From NCBI GenBank assembly GCA_026008535.1, contig BRKX01000004.1:43280501-43344500 (forward strand): DNA of 64,000 nucleotides, read 5' to 3'. The stretch is from Perilla frutescens. Its lineage: Eukaryota; Streptophyta; Magnoliopsida; Lamiales; Lamiaceae. A program made the translations under genes and the position numbers. This document shows, piece by piece, positions 22,160 to 33,665 of this stretch (position 1 is its first letter; every line of letters begins with the position of its first letter). The notes under the pieces are model-generated. The model was not told the origin of the DNA. It saw only the letters and a list, made by a program, of their open reading frames with translations, and ran no database searches.

Positions 22160-22330
22160 TCTATTATTTTTATTTTATTTTATTTTATTTTATTTTGTGG
22201 TGCATTGAGTAATAATTGTAGTGCAAACAAGTAATAAAAGGATAAATAAGTCATTTCGTATTTATTTTATTTTTCATTTAATTTTTTAATGGTACAAAGA
22301 GTAAACTAAGTGGTGTAAATAGAAACTCTC
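22160..22330. repeat. Right terminal inverted repeat of the OTU-MULE
   Basis: The end reads TGGTGTAAATAGAAACTCTC at 22330. The preceding 150 bases (GTGGTGCATTGAGTAATAATTG ... AAACAAGTAATAAAAGG) match, inverted, the left end of the 51442 element. No matching left TIR was found near 18 kb. Confidence 0.65.
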
Positions 22331-23883
22331 ATATTTCTATTCATTACTTCTGGAGATCCAAGTATACTAATATGCATATATTGGTTAATTTTTCAGATTC
22401 CAGATCTTCAATTCTCTCTATATATATTATCTACTTTTGTAAATTTAATTATGATCCACTAATACCATATGGTCTATCCGAAAATGAAAGATGTAACTAT
22501 CAAGTCTAGTCTACCCTACTATCCTGCAGAAAACCATTAGAGCATCTCCGGCAGAGGTTCTATGCAGAAAAAGATGTTGAATTAGTAGAAAAAACACAGT
22601 TAAAATGAAGGAAAATGAGAAGCACCTTTTGGTTGAAATCTCATGTGAGTGGGGCTCGCAGCTCCACTAACCCCTTTTTTTCCTTTTTTCTTGTAGAACT
22701 AACCAATGGTTAAGCTATTTTATTTAAAGCTTAAATCATATCTTTATTACATTTTTCTTTTCTTTGTAAGATAGTCGTTTGTTCTAAAAAAATTGAGAAG
22801 TGAGAACTTAACTTTTGATGTGGCAGTGACATGACATATATTTCTAAGAATGTTTCCTAACTATTGAAGATGTCCTAACATTTGTTCTATGCTATATTAA
22901 TTTTATTTTATACATAAAACATCGGACATAACTTTTATAAGAAAAAAAAAAAGATAATAATTTTAGTATAAATGAGGAACTTACCTGAAAAATTTCTGAA
23001 CCTAATTAAGTGTGTAGTTGCTGAATTTAAGACTTTGTTCACCAATGATATATCTATACATATATTAAGGCAAAATCATGTGATAGATAAAGGTTCTGAT
23101 ATAAACCGTTGTCTATCACACGATTTAATAATTATATTTTAGACAATAATTTTTATATAATAGACAACAGTAGTGACATTTATTATTGTAAACTTTCTTT
23201 CTTGCTTTTTTGCATTTTTCACGAGGTTTAGATTATAATCATTGTATTTTAAAAAATATTTTCAATCTTAATTATTATTTTTTTACTTGAAAATTAGAGA
23301 TTTATATCATTTTTTTATACGTAGGTGGAAGATTTCGTACTCTACATTTATCGCCTAAAAAATAGATTTCATTTGTGTTGCACTATAATAATAATAATAA
23401 TAATAATAATAATTTATTATTTTTCTATTTCAATTTCATCATTTAAAATATTTAAATAATTATATTTTTTATACATGTCACATATTCAAAGAAATCAAAT
23501 GTTCTTTAATCGTGGACAATTACACATTATTTTTTATAAAATCATGTCATTTCAAATATTTCAATTTCATCTTTCTAACATGGATTTTCATTCAGTTCCT
23601 AAAATTTAATTTTCTTTTTGTTTGTTGTAACTATACAAAATTAATTTTCTTATCTAATTAATTAACGCATGCACATATCATTTTATTAATTTTTAAAAAT
23701 TAAAAACAACATATATAATTCAAAAATAATCATAATATTACATATTTTAAAAAATAATAATTATTTGTGCATGGCACAGGAGAAATAGTAGTAGTATGTT
23801 AAAGTGTATACGAAAGAATGAGAAACTTACACTAACTATTTATAAAAACTTCAAGAACTTTCACTATGATTAGAATTGTTGAT
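22331..23883. other. AT-rich intergenic DNA with small fold-back elements
   Basis: No gene seen. 22537-22880 is a possible small MITE: AGAGCATCTCCGGCAGAGG on the left and AAGATGTCCTAAC on the right are imperfect inverted repeats. 23068-23117 is a hairpin with arms TGTGATAGATAAAGGTT and AACCGTTGTCTATCACA. 23385-23413 is (TAA)n. Confidence 0.45.
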
Positions 23884-24400
23884 CACTACAAAAAACGCGG
23901 GTTTTAGCGACGAAATATTTCGTCGCTGAACAGTGAATTTTCGTCGCTAGAAGGGATTAGCAACAGACTAACAATGAAATATTCCGTCGCTGTTTCTATC
24001 ATCGTTAAAGTTGGCTAACGATGAATTTTTGATTCATCGCTAACTTAACGACGGATGGGTCCATTACCACCGTGTCGTCATCGGAAGATGGGTTGACCGA
24101 TTGGCGATGGTATAAAGACAAACTAGCGACAAAATAGTCTGTCACTAATAACGACGGATCTTAGTCCATCGGTAAACACAAATTCTTTTAACGATGGACA
24201 TCAGTCTGTCATTAAATCGCGAAATTTTTATTCCATTGCTAGTTTATTTTTTTTAATTCAAATTGAAATATTATATAAATAAATCAAAATAGAATATTAT
24301 AAATCAAATACTAATAATAAAAATACATAGTATTCAATCAGCAATTCACAAATAAAATATAATTATTCAAATATAAATGACTCAGTCATCAAAGGACGGT
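23884..24400. mobile_element. CACTA (En/Spm) transposon terminus
   Basis: Starts CACTACAAAAAACGCGGG, the standard plant CACTA end. It is followed by subterminal repeats of GCGACGAA and its inverse TCGTCGCT (23908-24200) in both orientations, as expected of transposase-binding sites. The element continues into the gene remnant at 24400-24851 and, past the nested insertion, to 40877-41290. The opposite TIR was not found. Confidence 0.85.
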
Positions 24401-24851
24401 GGAGGTGGGGGTGGCCGAATCTAGCATACATCTCGGTCCACTGGGCCTCCAAATGACTCAATCATTAAAGGGCGGTGGGGGTGGGGGTGGCCGAATCTAG
24501 AATACATCTCAGCTGCTGGATCTCGGACCTCACCTCATGCTGGATCTCGGACCTCACTTCGTCCCTGATCTTGGACCTCATCTCATCTTGGATCTAGGCC
24601 CACATCTCATCAACGCACTGAGTGAAAGCTTCCTCCATAAACACAAACTACGAGGTGGCTCCTGAATGGATACTGATACCATTGTTATCGCCACTGTAGT
24701 GGTGTGATCGAGATCCAATGCCGAAGACGCGTTTCTTCTTATTCATACCTCCGAGCGTATCTAAATAGAGAGCGGTCATATCCACCTCAGGCACCTCATC
24801 AGTGCTTAGAAGAGGCTAGCTCAACTCTGCAACCCGTCGGTACACCTTTTC
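24400..24851 (-). pseudogene. CACTA-associated Ptta/En/Spm protein, C-terminal exon
   Basis: On the - strand the exon starts after TATTTAG at 24852. It reads EKVYRRVAEL, then DMTALYLDTLGGMNKKKRVFGIGS, a recognisable plant CACTA ORF2 (Plant_transposase/Ptta) segment, and then the heptad-like EMRSKIRDEVRSEIQ repeats. In-frame stops occur (for example after AEL). The preceding exon lies 16 kb away at 40947-40997 because retrotransposons entered the intron. About 24381-24520 is a tandem duplication of a GGTGGGGGTGGCCGAATCTAG-type unit. Confidence 0.7.
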
Positions 24852-24874
24852 CTAAATACAACAATAAGTTAACA

Positions 24875-27800
24875 TATAACATCATAGAATTTCAGAGAGT
24901 TCTCTAAATTTATTTAGAAGACTAAAAAAAATAATTGGAGCTAAAATAAAGTTAAACAGATGTAAGTCGCGACTTTTTTATGTATTTTATGTGAAAATCG
25001 ATTTATGAGATTTTGCGTTTGCCACCGGAAGATAGTCTTGGTCTTTTTTACAATGTAACGACCTAAAGGAAGCTGCTGGTGCTTTCACAATTTTAATCTG
25101 ACCTCTACAGGAGTCCCAAAATTGAAAATCATAAAGGAAAAAACCTGTGAATAGTAATTTATGCGCGCGTTCGTGATTCAAAAAAAAATTGCGAAATCCT
25201 CATCATTGATCTGAGACTTGTTCTATCAAGTCTATCTTATGAGAAATGACCCAAGGAATCTGTTTGCATTCACGGATTGTCAATCTGAGGTCAATCAAAC
25301 GCTCAAGAACAAAATCTGTCAGTCGAAAGGAATAGTAAAAGTAATTTTTGAAAGGGAATATTTCTTCGATTTCCCTTAAATGACTTACTCATCATCCCGA
25401 GTCAAGTTGGTTCAATAGTACTCAAGCCAATGAGTCTTCCGGTATTTTCAAATTTTGTGTTGGAGGTCATTTGGACATCGACATTGAATAAAACAACTTT
25501 AATTGAATCCGGAAAACGCTTTATCAGTATTTTATATCCGAAAAAATTATACCCACCCCATCTTAGCTTTTCCTATATATAGGGGAGGGGGATTCATTCT
25601 TCCTTTCTCATTTCTCTCTCTTTCTCTCTCGTTCGTGTTGACGAACGAGAGAAACCCAGGCCTGCGCCGAGTAAATCGCGCATGCGGGCCCAGGTTAAAT
25701 TTTGTTGGGGGGTGCTGCTGCGGGAGCAGCTGTCAAGCGCCGGAAAGCTGCCAGAGAGCTGCCGCCGCTACCGTTGCCATGGATGGCCGGAAATCACCGT
25801 CGTCGCGCCGTCGCTTCGGATGTCTTGTTTCAGTCCATTTCTCATCCTTTATAGTTGAAATTTTAATATGTTGTGTATTTTAAATAGTAATTCATTTTGT
25901 ATGTTGATTGGATCATCATCCGGTGGTCGGAAACTGGTGAAAACGCCGAAAAACGTGAAAAATAAAGGGGCGCCAATTAGTTTCGGTTTTGACCATTTTT
26001 GCTCATTTTGGGTCGTCAAATCGGAAAAGTTTGAGCTAGAAAGTTGCTCGAAATATTATTTTCTATAGGACTGCCAAGTTTCATAATTTTCCGATAAGTT
26101 TTGATTAAAGTCGATTATTTTAATCACGCTGTTATTTTTTTATCTAAAGCATGTGATTTCAGAAAATTTCAGAAATTATATAGTTTAATAAAGATATATG
26201 TGGGGTCATGCCTGATTATTTTCATAATTTTTGGTCAAGTGAAAAGTGCAATCGAGGTTAGCTGAGTAAAATTTGATTAAAATGACAAGTTACGGAAAGT
26301 GACCTCTGTCAAATCTTTTGGTTCTATTAAATCGGAAATTATATTTTGGAATTTATTTCCTTCTGTGTGGAAGTTGTACGAGGTCTCAAGAGTCGCACAT
26401 TCTTAGTTGAAATATAATTAAAGTAAATTATAGCTCCAATTAAATTAAAGTCGAGTTCTGAAAATTAGAGCAGCAGTCCTAAAATAAGGTTTGACCTTGT
26501 AGGACATGTTGAGCCAATCAAAGAAGCTGGCGGATAAGTATCGAGAAGTTTGATCACCTAAGTTGATCTAATTGAGGTGGGTTTATTTGCAAAATCTATC
26601 TATATTTGAGTTATTAACTCATAAATGTGATAGTCATAGTTAGAATATCCAAATAAAATATTTGATGAATTATCTGCTCAAGTCTCTGCTAGAGTAATAG
26701 TATTATACTGTTGTATAATTATGAGAACATAGTATTATACTGTTGTATAATTATGAGAACATAGATTATGTTTTACCATAATTATTGAGAATATAGATTA
26801 TGCTTCATCATAATTATTGAGAAAATAGATTCTGATTTATCACAACAAACGAATATAGATTATGCTTCGACATAATTAAATAGAATAGATTATGCCTTGT
26901 CATAACTAAAGTCTATGGGTTAAGAGTTAAGGTTAGAGTTTAAAGTTTATAGTATATAGATTAAGGTTAGAGGTTATATTTAAAGTATAATAGACATAGT
27001 TTAAAGTTACAGTATATTAAATGTTTATTGTGTATTGATTATACTTGTGTATAATAAGTTGTACTTTTTATCTTGTGCTTTTAGTATTAAACTTAAGTTA
27101 AAGAATGATTTTCGTTTAAGGAATAAGAAGCATAATTGAACTAAGTTTGATAGAGGATTTAAATGTTAGCATAGTTGCTATATTAAGAGGATGGCAAATT
27201 TTTTATGCTTATGTCATATTATGCGCTTTATAGAGAACATAGAACAAATGATAGGCAGGAACTGTGATTCTTGCAATTGTGATGTGAATCACTAAAGGTG
27301 TCACTGTGAGGTAACCCCTGCACATACACGTGATATGGGCATCACTATAGGAGTCAATGTTAGGTAACCTCTGGTATACTCTGGGTCAATGCTAGGTAAT
27401 CCCTGATACACTTTTCTCAGATTATCGAGGTAACCCCTTCCTTTTCCTATCAGCAACATGTCATAGAGTGCAGTAGACGACAAAAGTAGCTACAGGGTAC
27501 CAAAAGAGAAGCAAAGGTTTGCAGAAATGGGAAGGGCTTTCGCGTTTTGCTTTCCATTATCTTTATTTATATTTTGGATATTCTGTTATAGTTTTTTTTA
27601 AAGATTGAGTTAAAAGTTTAACCCACTGAGTGTTTTAGTACTCACGCCCAAAATATTTTCAAAATATTTTTCACAGGTTGAGATGTTGGAGGTGATGGCT
27701 CAATGTACTATTGTGGGTTGATCATGCCTTGCTATCTCATTCAGACTAAATTATTGCTCATGAGTATGTTGTTATGTGATACAATATTACTCCATTATTT

Positions 27801-28085
27801 TTCGCTTAAACTCTGATACAGTTGCCCCATAGTATAATTGCATGCTATGTTTTATTATTGGGCTTATCTGAATTGTATACCTTATTTGAATCATGATAAA
27901 TAAAGTCTCATTTCTTTTCAATTGATCCAAGCATGTCTCTTTACAGTTTTCGACCTATGAGTTGGTCATATTTGGTTGTGTCTTGGATTCTGTTTATTTT
28001 CCAGTTGACCTTTGAATGAGTCTTATCTTGATTAATTGCTTATGTCCTATGAATGGGACATAAAATAGTTTATTTGCCTCTGACC
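24875..28085 (+). repeat. Chromovirus 5' LTR, first part
   Basis: Aligns with the 3' LTR over 24875-25764 and 28003-28085. The 2.2 kb between (about 25765-28002) has no counterpart in the 3' LTR. A TATA-like box TATATATAG at 25574 is followed by a CT-rich leader. The 5' terminus reads TATAACATCA, a decayed TGTAA start. Near 26700-26765 a 32-bp unit (AGTATTATACTGTTGTATAA) is tandemly duplicated. Confidence 0.85.
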
Positions 28086-29009
28086 TGTTAGTGCCACCGT
28101 CATGCACTAAGTACTTGTGTTGTTGTATTGGCGAGATATGTTCGACAATGTGTGCCTGGGTATGTCCCACGAAGATTTGTTTTCCGCTATGCAAGAAAAG
28201 AAAGAATAGTTGGTGAACTGTTCCAGAGTATGTCCCAGACAGAACCAGGGACACTCTATTTATGGAAGTTTCCTTGTTGGAAAGATCTTGCGCCAAACCA
28301 GTTTGGAAGGTCAAGATAGATTCGTTTTACTGCCTTGTGATGTAGATCCGGTGCTGAATTAACCCTCCTACACTTAGAAAGTATCTACACACGTTTGGAA
28401 GGCCACAAACCACTTACCTAGTTGGCGAAAAGCAAGAGATTGACGCCAAGCTAAAGTGAAGACTATATATGAAGACCGATTTGTACAGAAATCGGCGCCA
28501 CTGTTAATTTGTTTAGATTCTAGTGTTAGAATCAGTTTGTGGTCATTTTTATAACTAGTAGTTGTTCATTAAAACGTTCAACATGATAGACTAGTTTTGA
28601 GTGTTTACGAGTGAAACACGTGAGGGATTTTTATATCCGTTTTATACGCAATCTCGGGAGAGATTGTAAGTTGAAGTCATGGGTAGCTAGAGGGAGTCTA
28701 GTGTCACGGTTGTAAGGGGATCTTACAACTTTCGGCTAGCGAAAGAGTTCAAGGAGAAGAACAGGCGACATAAGGTGGGAGGCTTGTATATGTAAGATCC
28801 TTAATACACTCTTCGAAGGAGTACCAGTCGAATCTTCAAGTTTGGGAGCAATCCCCCAGAGTAGGTTGTTTGAACCGAACTGGGTTACCATCTCGTGCGT
28901 TTTTACTGTTTTATTCTTTTTTGTTCTTGCATCTGTCCCACACATATCACAGAACAGTTTTTAAGTAGTTAACATTAAAAAACGTTTAAGCACGGATTAC
29001 TGTTTATCA
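28086..29009 (+). repeat. Sirevirus 5' LTR
   Basis: 924 bp, begins TGTTAGTGCCACC and ends CTGTTTATCA. It contains one TGTCCCAGACAG motif at 28231-28242 that belongs to the element-wide motif family. Confidence 0.92.
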
Positions 29010-29011
29010 AT

Positions 29012-29025
29012 TGGCACCAGAGCGG
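29012..29025 (+). other. Sirevirus primer-binding site
   Basis: TGGCACCAGAGCGG lies two bases after the LTR. It is a two-mismatch variant of the tRNA-iMet-complementary TGGTATCAGAGC. Confidence 0.7.
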
Positions 29026-29070
29026 GTTGCTTGTATTCAGGGTTGATCTTGGGGTATTAATCCATGTTAG

Positions 29071-30690
29071 ATGGACTCGATGAAAGAAGGAGCCTCGACG
29101 GTGCGACCCCCGCTCCTTGATGACAATAATTATGCCTATTGGAAAGCTCGTATGACAACTTTCATTCGCTCAATTGATGAGTGTGCCTGGAAGATGGTGA
29201 CTGGATGGTGGAAGCCTCCTATCAAGAAGGATGAAAAAGGCAAAGTGGTGCTGAAGCCGGAAGAAGAATGAGAGGATGCTGACTTCCATGTCATAGGGCT
29301 AAATGTTAAAGCCATGAATGCTATCTTCTCTGCTGTTGACATGAATGTCTTCAAGCTCATATCCACATGTGACAAAGCTAAGGATGCGTGGGATATCTTG
29401 CAGACCGCGTTTGAAGGAACTAGCAGTGTTCGTGCCTTTCGAATGCAACTGCTTACCACCAGATTTGAGAACCTTCGCATGGATGAAGGTGAAAAACTTG
29501 CTAATTTCAACGCCAAGATTTGTGACATCACTAATGAAAGCTTTGCGCTTGGAGATGCGATCTCTAAAGAGAAACTTGTGCGAAAGGTTTTGCGATCTCT
29601 GCCTAGAAGATTCGCTTAAAAAGTCACGGCCATTGAAGAGGCCAAAGATGTGAGCAAGATGGAGTTACAGGAGCTGATGGGTTCCTTGAGAACCTTTGAA
29701 ATGGGGCTGGCAGATGAAGAAATAGTACAGAAGAAAAGTATAGCTTTTCAGGCAAGTTCCAGTACTGATGTGCCAAGTAATGTTCCTGACAGTTCGGACC
29801 TTGCAGAATCAGTTGCATTACTTTCAAAGAATTTTTCCAGGTTTACAAGACAATTTGAGAAATCATCTCAAAATTATTCTGCCAAGAACAGGTTCTCTAA
29901 ACCTCAAAAAACCAAGGATGATGAGTCAAATGATGACAGATATAAGGAAGCGAAGTGTCATGAATGTGGTGGTTATGGTCACTATCAAGTCGAGTGTGCT
30001 AACACTCTAAAAAAGAAGAACAAGTCATATTGTTCTACCTTTAGTGAAAGTGATGATCCTGAAGAAGGTGTAAGCAATCATATTGCTTTCATGATACACT
30101 CTGTTAAAGAGTCTGTGCTTGTATCTGTTCCTGACAGTGAGGTCGAGAAAATTTTAGAATGCAGCGATGATGAAGAAGATGAAGAATTCTCTGTGGAATC
30201 AACTATGGAGACGTATAAGAAGTTGCATTCCAATTGGATCATGGTGGTTAAGGTCAATGAAGACCTGTTAAAAGAGAATTCCAATCTCTTGAAAGAAAGA
30301 GATAATCTCTCTACTCGCCTCAATGAGGTGCAAAATGAATTGTTGTAGTCCAGAAATAGTACTCAAGCGCATAATGGTGAACTCCAACACCTAAAGAAGC
30401 TTGTCAAAATGATGAACTCCGGATCATCTCAACTGGATGAAATTCTCTCCAAAGGAAAGAGTCTTCAAGATCATTCTGGGCTTGGATATAATGGCACTCA
30501 CACTTTTGACGTATTCTGTCAAGGACAGTCATCTGGAACAAAAGATTCAACAGTTCCAGAGTTGAGAGCTAAGCCAAAGAACAAGAAACAACGAAGGAAG
30601 TCTCCTCAAAAGACACATGTTGTGTGTCATTACTGTGAGAAACCTGGTCACATTCGACCACATTGCAGAAATTTGATCAATGACCTCTGA
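29071..30690 (+). pseudogene. Sirevirus gag (nucleocapsid) with stop codons
   Basis: One continuous frame of 540 codons starting MDSMKEGASTVRPPLLDD. It carries the copia gag/UBN2 fold (WKARMTTFIRS..., then CDKAKDAWDILQTAFEGT) and two CCHC zinc knuckles at 29956-29997 (CHECGGYGHYQVEC) and 30625-30666 (CHYCEKPGHIRPHC), separated by an acidic region. In-frame stops lie at 29269 (TGA), 29617 (TAA), 30346 (TAG) and 30688 (TGA); there is no frameshift within gag. The frame runs on into pol, as in single-polyprotein copia elements. Gag packages the element's RNA. Confidence 0.88.
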
Positions 30691-33294
30691 AGGATGAAAA
30701 GAAGAGGTTTTGCAGAACCTGATCAGTTTCCCAAAAGAAATGTCCGAAACAGATCCAGGAACAATCACAAAAATTATGTGGTTCATACTGCACTCAATAT
30801 TCATGCAAAAAGTAGCTGGTACTTTGACAGCGGATGCTCATATGACCGGAGATGCTAGCATGCTGAGCAATATTTAAAAAGATTGCTCATATCAATCTGT
30901 TACCTTTGGAGATGATGTTAAAGGTAGAGTGCTTGGTCGTGGATGCCTAAATGTGCATGGGATGCCCAACCTGGAGGAAGTGCTGCTTATAGAAGGTCTG
31001 GAAGCTAATTTAATTAGCATTAGTCAGTTGTGTGGCCAAGGTCTCTTGGTGCATTTCACTCGAGACAGATGCCTTGTGAAGAAGAAAGAAAGTATTCTTC
31101 TGATGGATGGGGACAGATCGAGGGACAACTGTTATCTTCTTAATGTGAAGAGGACTTGCTTCAGATCTCAGATTGGTGAAGTAAGTTTATGGCATGAAAA
31201 GCTTGGCCATAGCATTTTTCGAAATGTTCAAAGACTCATGAAAACTGAAGCTGTGATTGGTGTTCCAAAGTTGAGTATTGTTAAGAAGAAAAATCGGACG
31301 CTTCAAGAAATGAGCCGAGTCATGATGAAGACAAAATCTGTCTCTGACAACCTCTGGGCTGAAGCGATGAATACAACTTACCATGTTATTAATCGGGTGT
31401 ACTTCAGACCCAAGATGAGAGTTACTCCTTACGAGTTGTGGAAAGGGAAAAAGGCTAACTTAAAGTACTTTCATATCTTTGGGAGTACTTGTTACATGTT
31501 GCGAGACTAAGAACAGCTTGGCAAGTTTGATGCCAAAGGAGATGAATGTGTGTTTCTTGGGTACTCGAGGAATAGTTGGGCCTATCATGTTTTCAACAAA
31601 AGGACTAAGACTGTGTTGGAGTCCATTAATATTGTTGTTGATGATCTGGAAGAATCTGCTGCCCAGATTGATGAAGAAATCGTTGATGCTACTATTCATG
31701 TTCCAGCATCTGTTCCAGACAGTTCGGAACACAATGTTCCTGCAGAAGTAAGAAGTGAGAAACTGGATGTCTGCAATCCTTCAAAAGTTGTTCAGAAGAA
31801 CCACTCTACATTAGACATCATCGTTGATATGAGTGAAGGATTTCGAACAAGAGATGTTCAAAAGAACTATCGTGAATTGATAGCCAATGTGTTTTGCACC
31901 TCAATTATGGAGCCCAAGAATGTTAAGGAGGCATTGCAAGATGACCGATGGATTCAGGCCATGCAAGAAGAACTCTTGCAATTTGAGAGAATTGAATGTG
32001 TGGATTTCGACGAGACTTTAGCTGCAGTTACTCATCTTAAGTCGGTGCGTTTGCTCCTTACCATGGCTGTTTGGATGAAGTTAAAATTATTCCAAATGAA
32101 CGTGAATAGTGCCTTCTTGAATGGGTACTTATCTGGAGATGTTTTTGTTAGCCAAATCAAAGGTTTTGAAGACCCCCACCATCCGGCGTATGTGTACAAA
32201 GTGAAGAAGGTCATCTACGGCCTCAAACAAGCTCCTCGAGCTTGGTATGAACAGCTAACCAAGTTCCTTCTGGAGAAAGGATATGTTCATGGTGGAGCTG
32301 ATCAAACTCTCTTCAGCAAGAGAGAAAAATCTGATGTAATCATCGTCCATATTTATGTCAATCATATTGTTGTTGGATCTGTCCTAAACAGAATGGTGGA
32401 AGAATCTGTGGAGAACATGACTTCCGAATTTGAGATGAGTCTTGTAGGTGAACTAACCTACTTTCTGGGGCTTCAAGTGAAGCAAAATGATGATGGAATT
32501 TTTGTATCTTAAATGAAATATGCTAAGAACTTAATCAACAAATTTGGGTTGGAGAGTTGCAGCCCGAAAAGAACTCCGATGGGGACATCTTCAAAGATGT
32601 CAAAAGATGAAGCTGGTGTTGCCATTGAGCAAACCTTGTACCGGAGTATGATTGGGAGTCTGCTCTACCTTACAACAAGTAGGCCAGACATATGTTACAG
32701 CGTGGGAGTTTGTGCTCGCTACCAATCTGAACCCAAATAAAGTCACTTGAAATTTGTCAAGCACATAATCAAGTACATAAAAGGTACTTCTGAGTTGGGA
32801 CTTTGGTTTTCCTATGATACGAACCCTAGTTTGATGGGTTTTACGATGCAGATTGGGCAGGATGTACTGAAGATAGGAAGAGTACCTCTGGAGGATGCTT
32901 CTTTCTTGGAAATAACATGGTGTCATGGTTCAGCAAGAAACAAAATTCTATCTCGCTGTCTACTACCGAAGCAGAATATATCACTGCTAGAAGTTGTTGC
33001 ACTCAACTTTTGTGGATGAAACAAATGCTGCATGACTATGATGTCCCACAGTCTGTCCTTACCATATACTGTGACAATATGAGTGCGATAAACATTTCAA
33101 AAAATCCAGTTCAGCACTCTCGTACAAAGCATATAGACATTCATCACCACTTTATCCGGGAGCTTGTTGAAGACGGATCCCTTATGATTGAGTATGTTGG
33201 AACAGATGCCCAGCTTGCGGACATCTTTACAAAGGCACTTGATAGCAGAAGGTTTGAAACACTAAGATCCTCATTCGGTCTTTGTGTTCTCTAA
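30691..33294 (+). pseudogene. Sirevirus pol with internal deletions
   Basis: Order: protease active-site remnant SSWYFDSGCS (about 30811) broken by a frame slip and stop. Next is the GAG-pre-integrase region (SLWHEKLGHSIFRNVQRLM, about 31182). The integrase core is deleted, with text jumping near 31280 to the region downstream of the catalytic domain (NRTLQEMSRVM). Reverse transcriptase has a second deletion near 31995, and the YxDD box reads YVNH (32354-32365), so catalysis is lost. RNase H covers about 32917-33294 (STTEAEY, CDNMSAI, HIDIHHHFI). Stops lie at 31508, 32510 and 32738, with a frame shift around 32740-32917. Confidence 0.88.
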
Positions 33295-33665
33295 ACTTCT
33301 CCGTTGTGAGAAGACTCTCTATACAGTCTTGGTCAGTGATGTATGTATAGAGAGTATAAAATAACCGTGGTTAATATGGTCTGTAAGTGTTGTGCCAATA
33401 TCTGTCTCGGACAGTTTGTGCTTTGGAGGAACGGTTACTTTTCAACGGCTAGTAGTGCCTTGATTTTTGCACCACGATCGATTCCACTTCTCACACCTAG
33501 CTGCGGGGTGATGTGTGAGTAATAAGTGAGTTAAGGAAACTTTCTGTTTAGAATTTTCTAATTAAGGTTTTAACCTTATTTTTCTAAAGAGACAGAATCG
33601 TTGCAAAATTTCCAAGCCATTCTCTCTCTGTGGTGTGTGTTTGAATTTTTGTTGTTCGAACTCTA

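Noticed and set aside
25503..25883. 126-codon + strand ORF as a gene
   Set aside because: It lies in the leader part of the chromovirus LTR just after the TATA box and matches no protein style; part is repeated in the other LTR with a different continuation.
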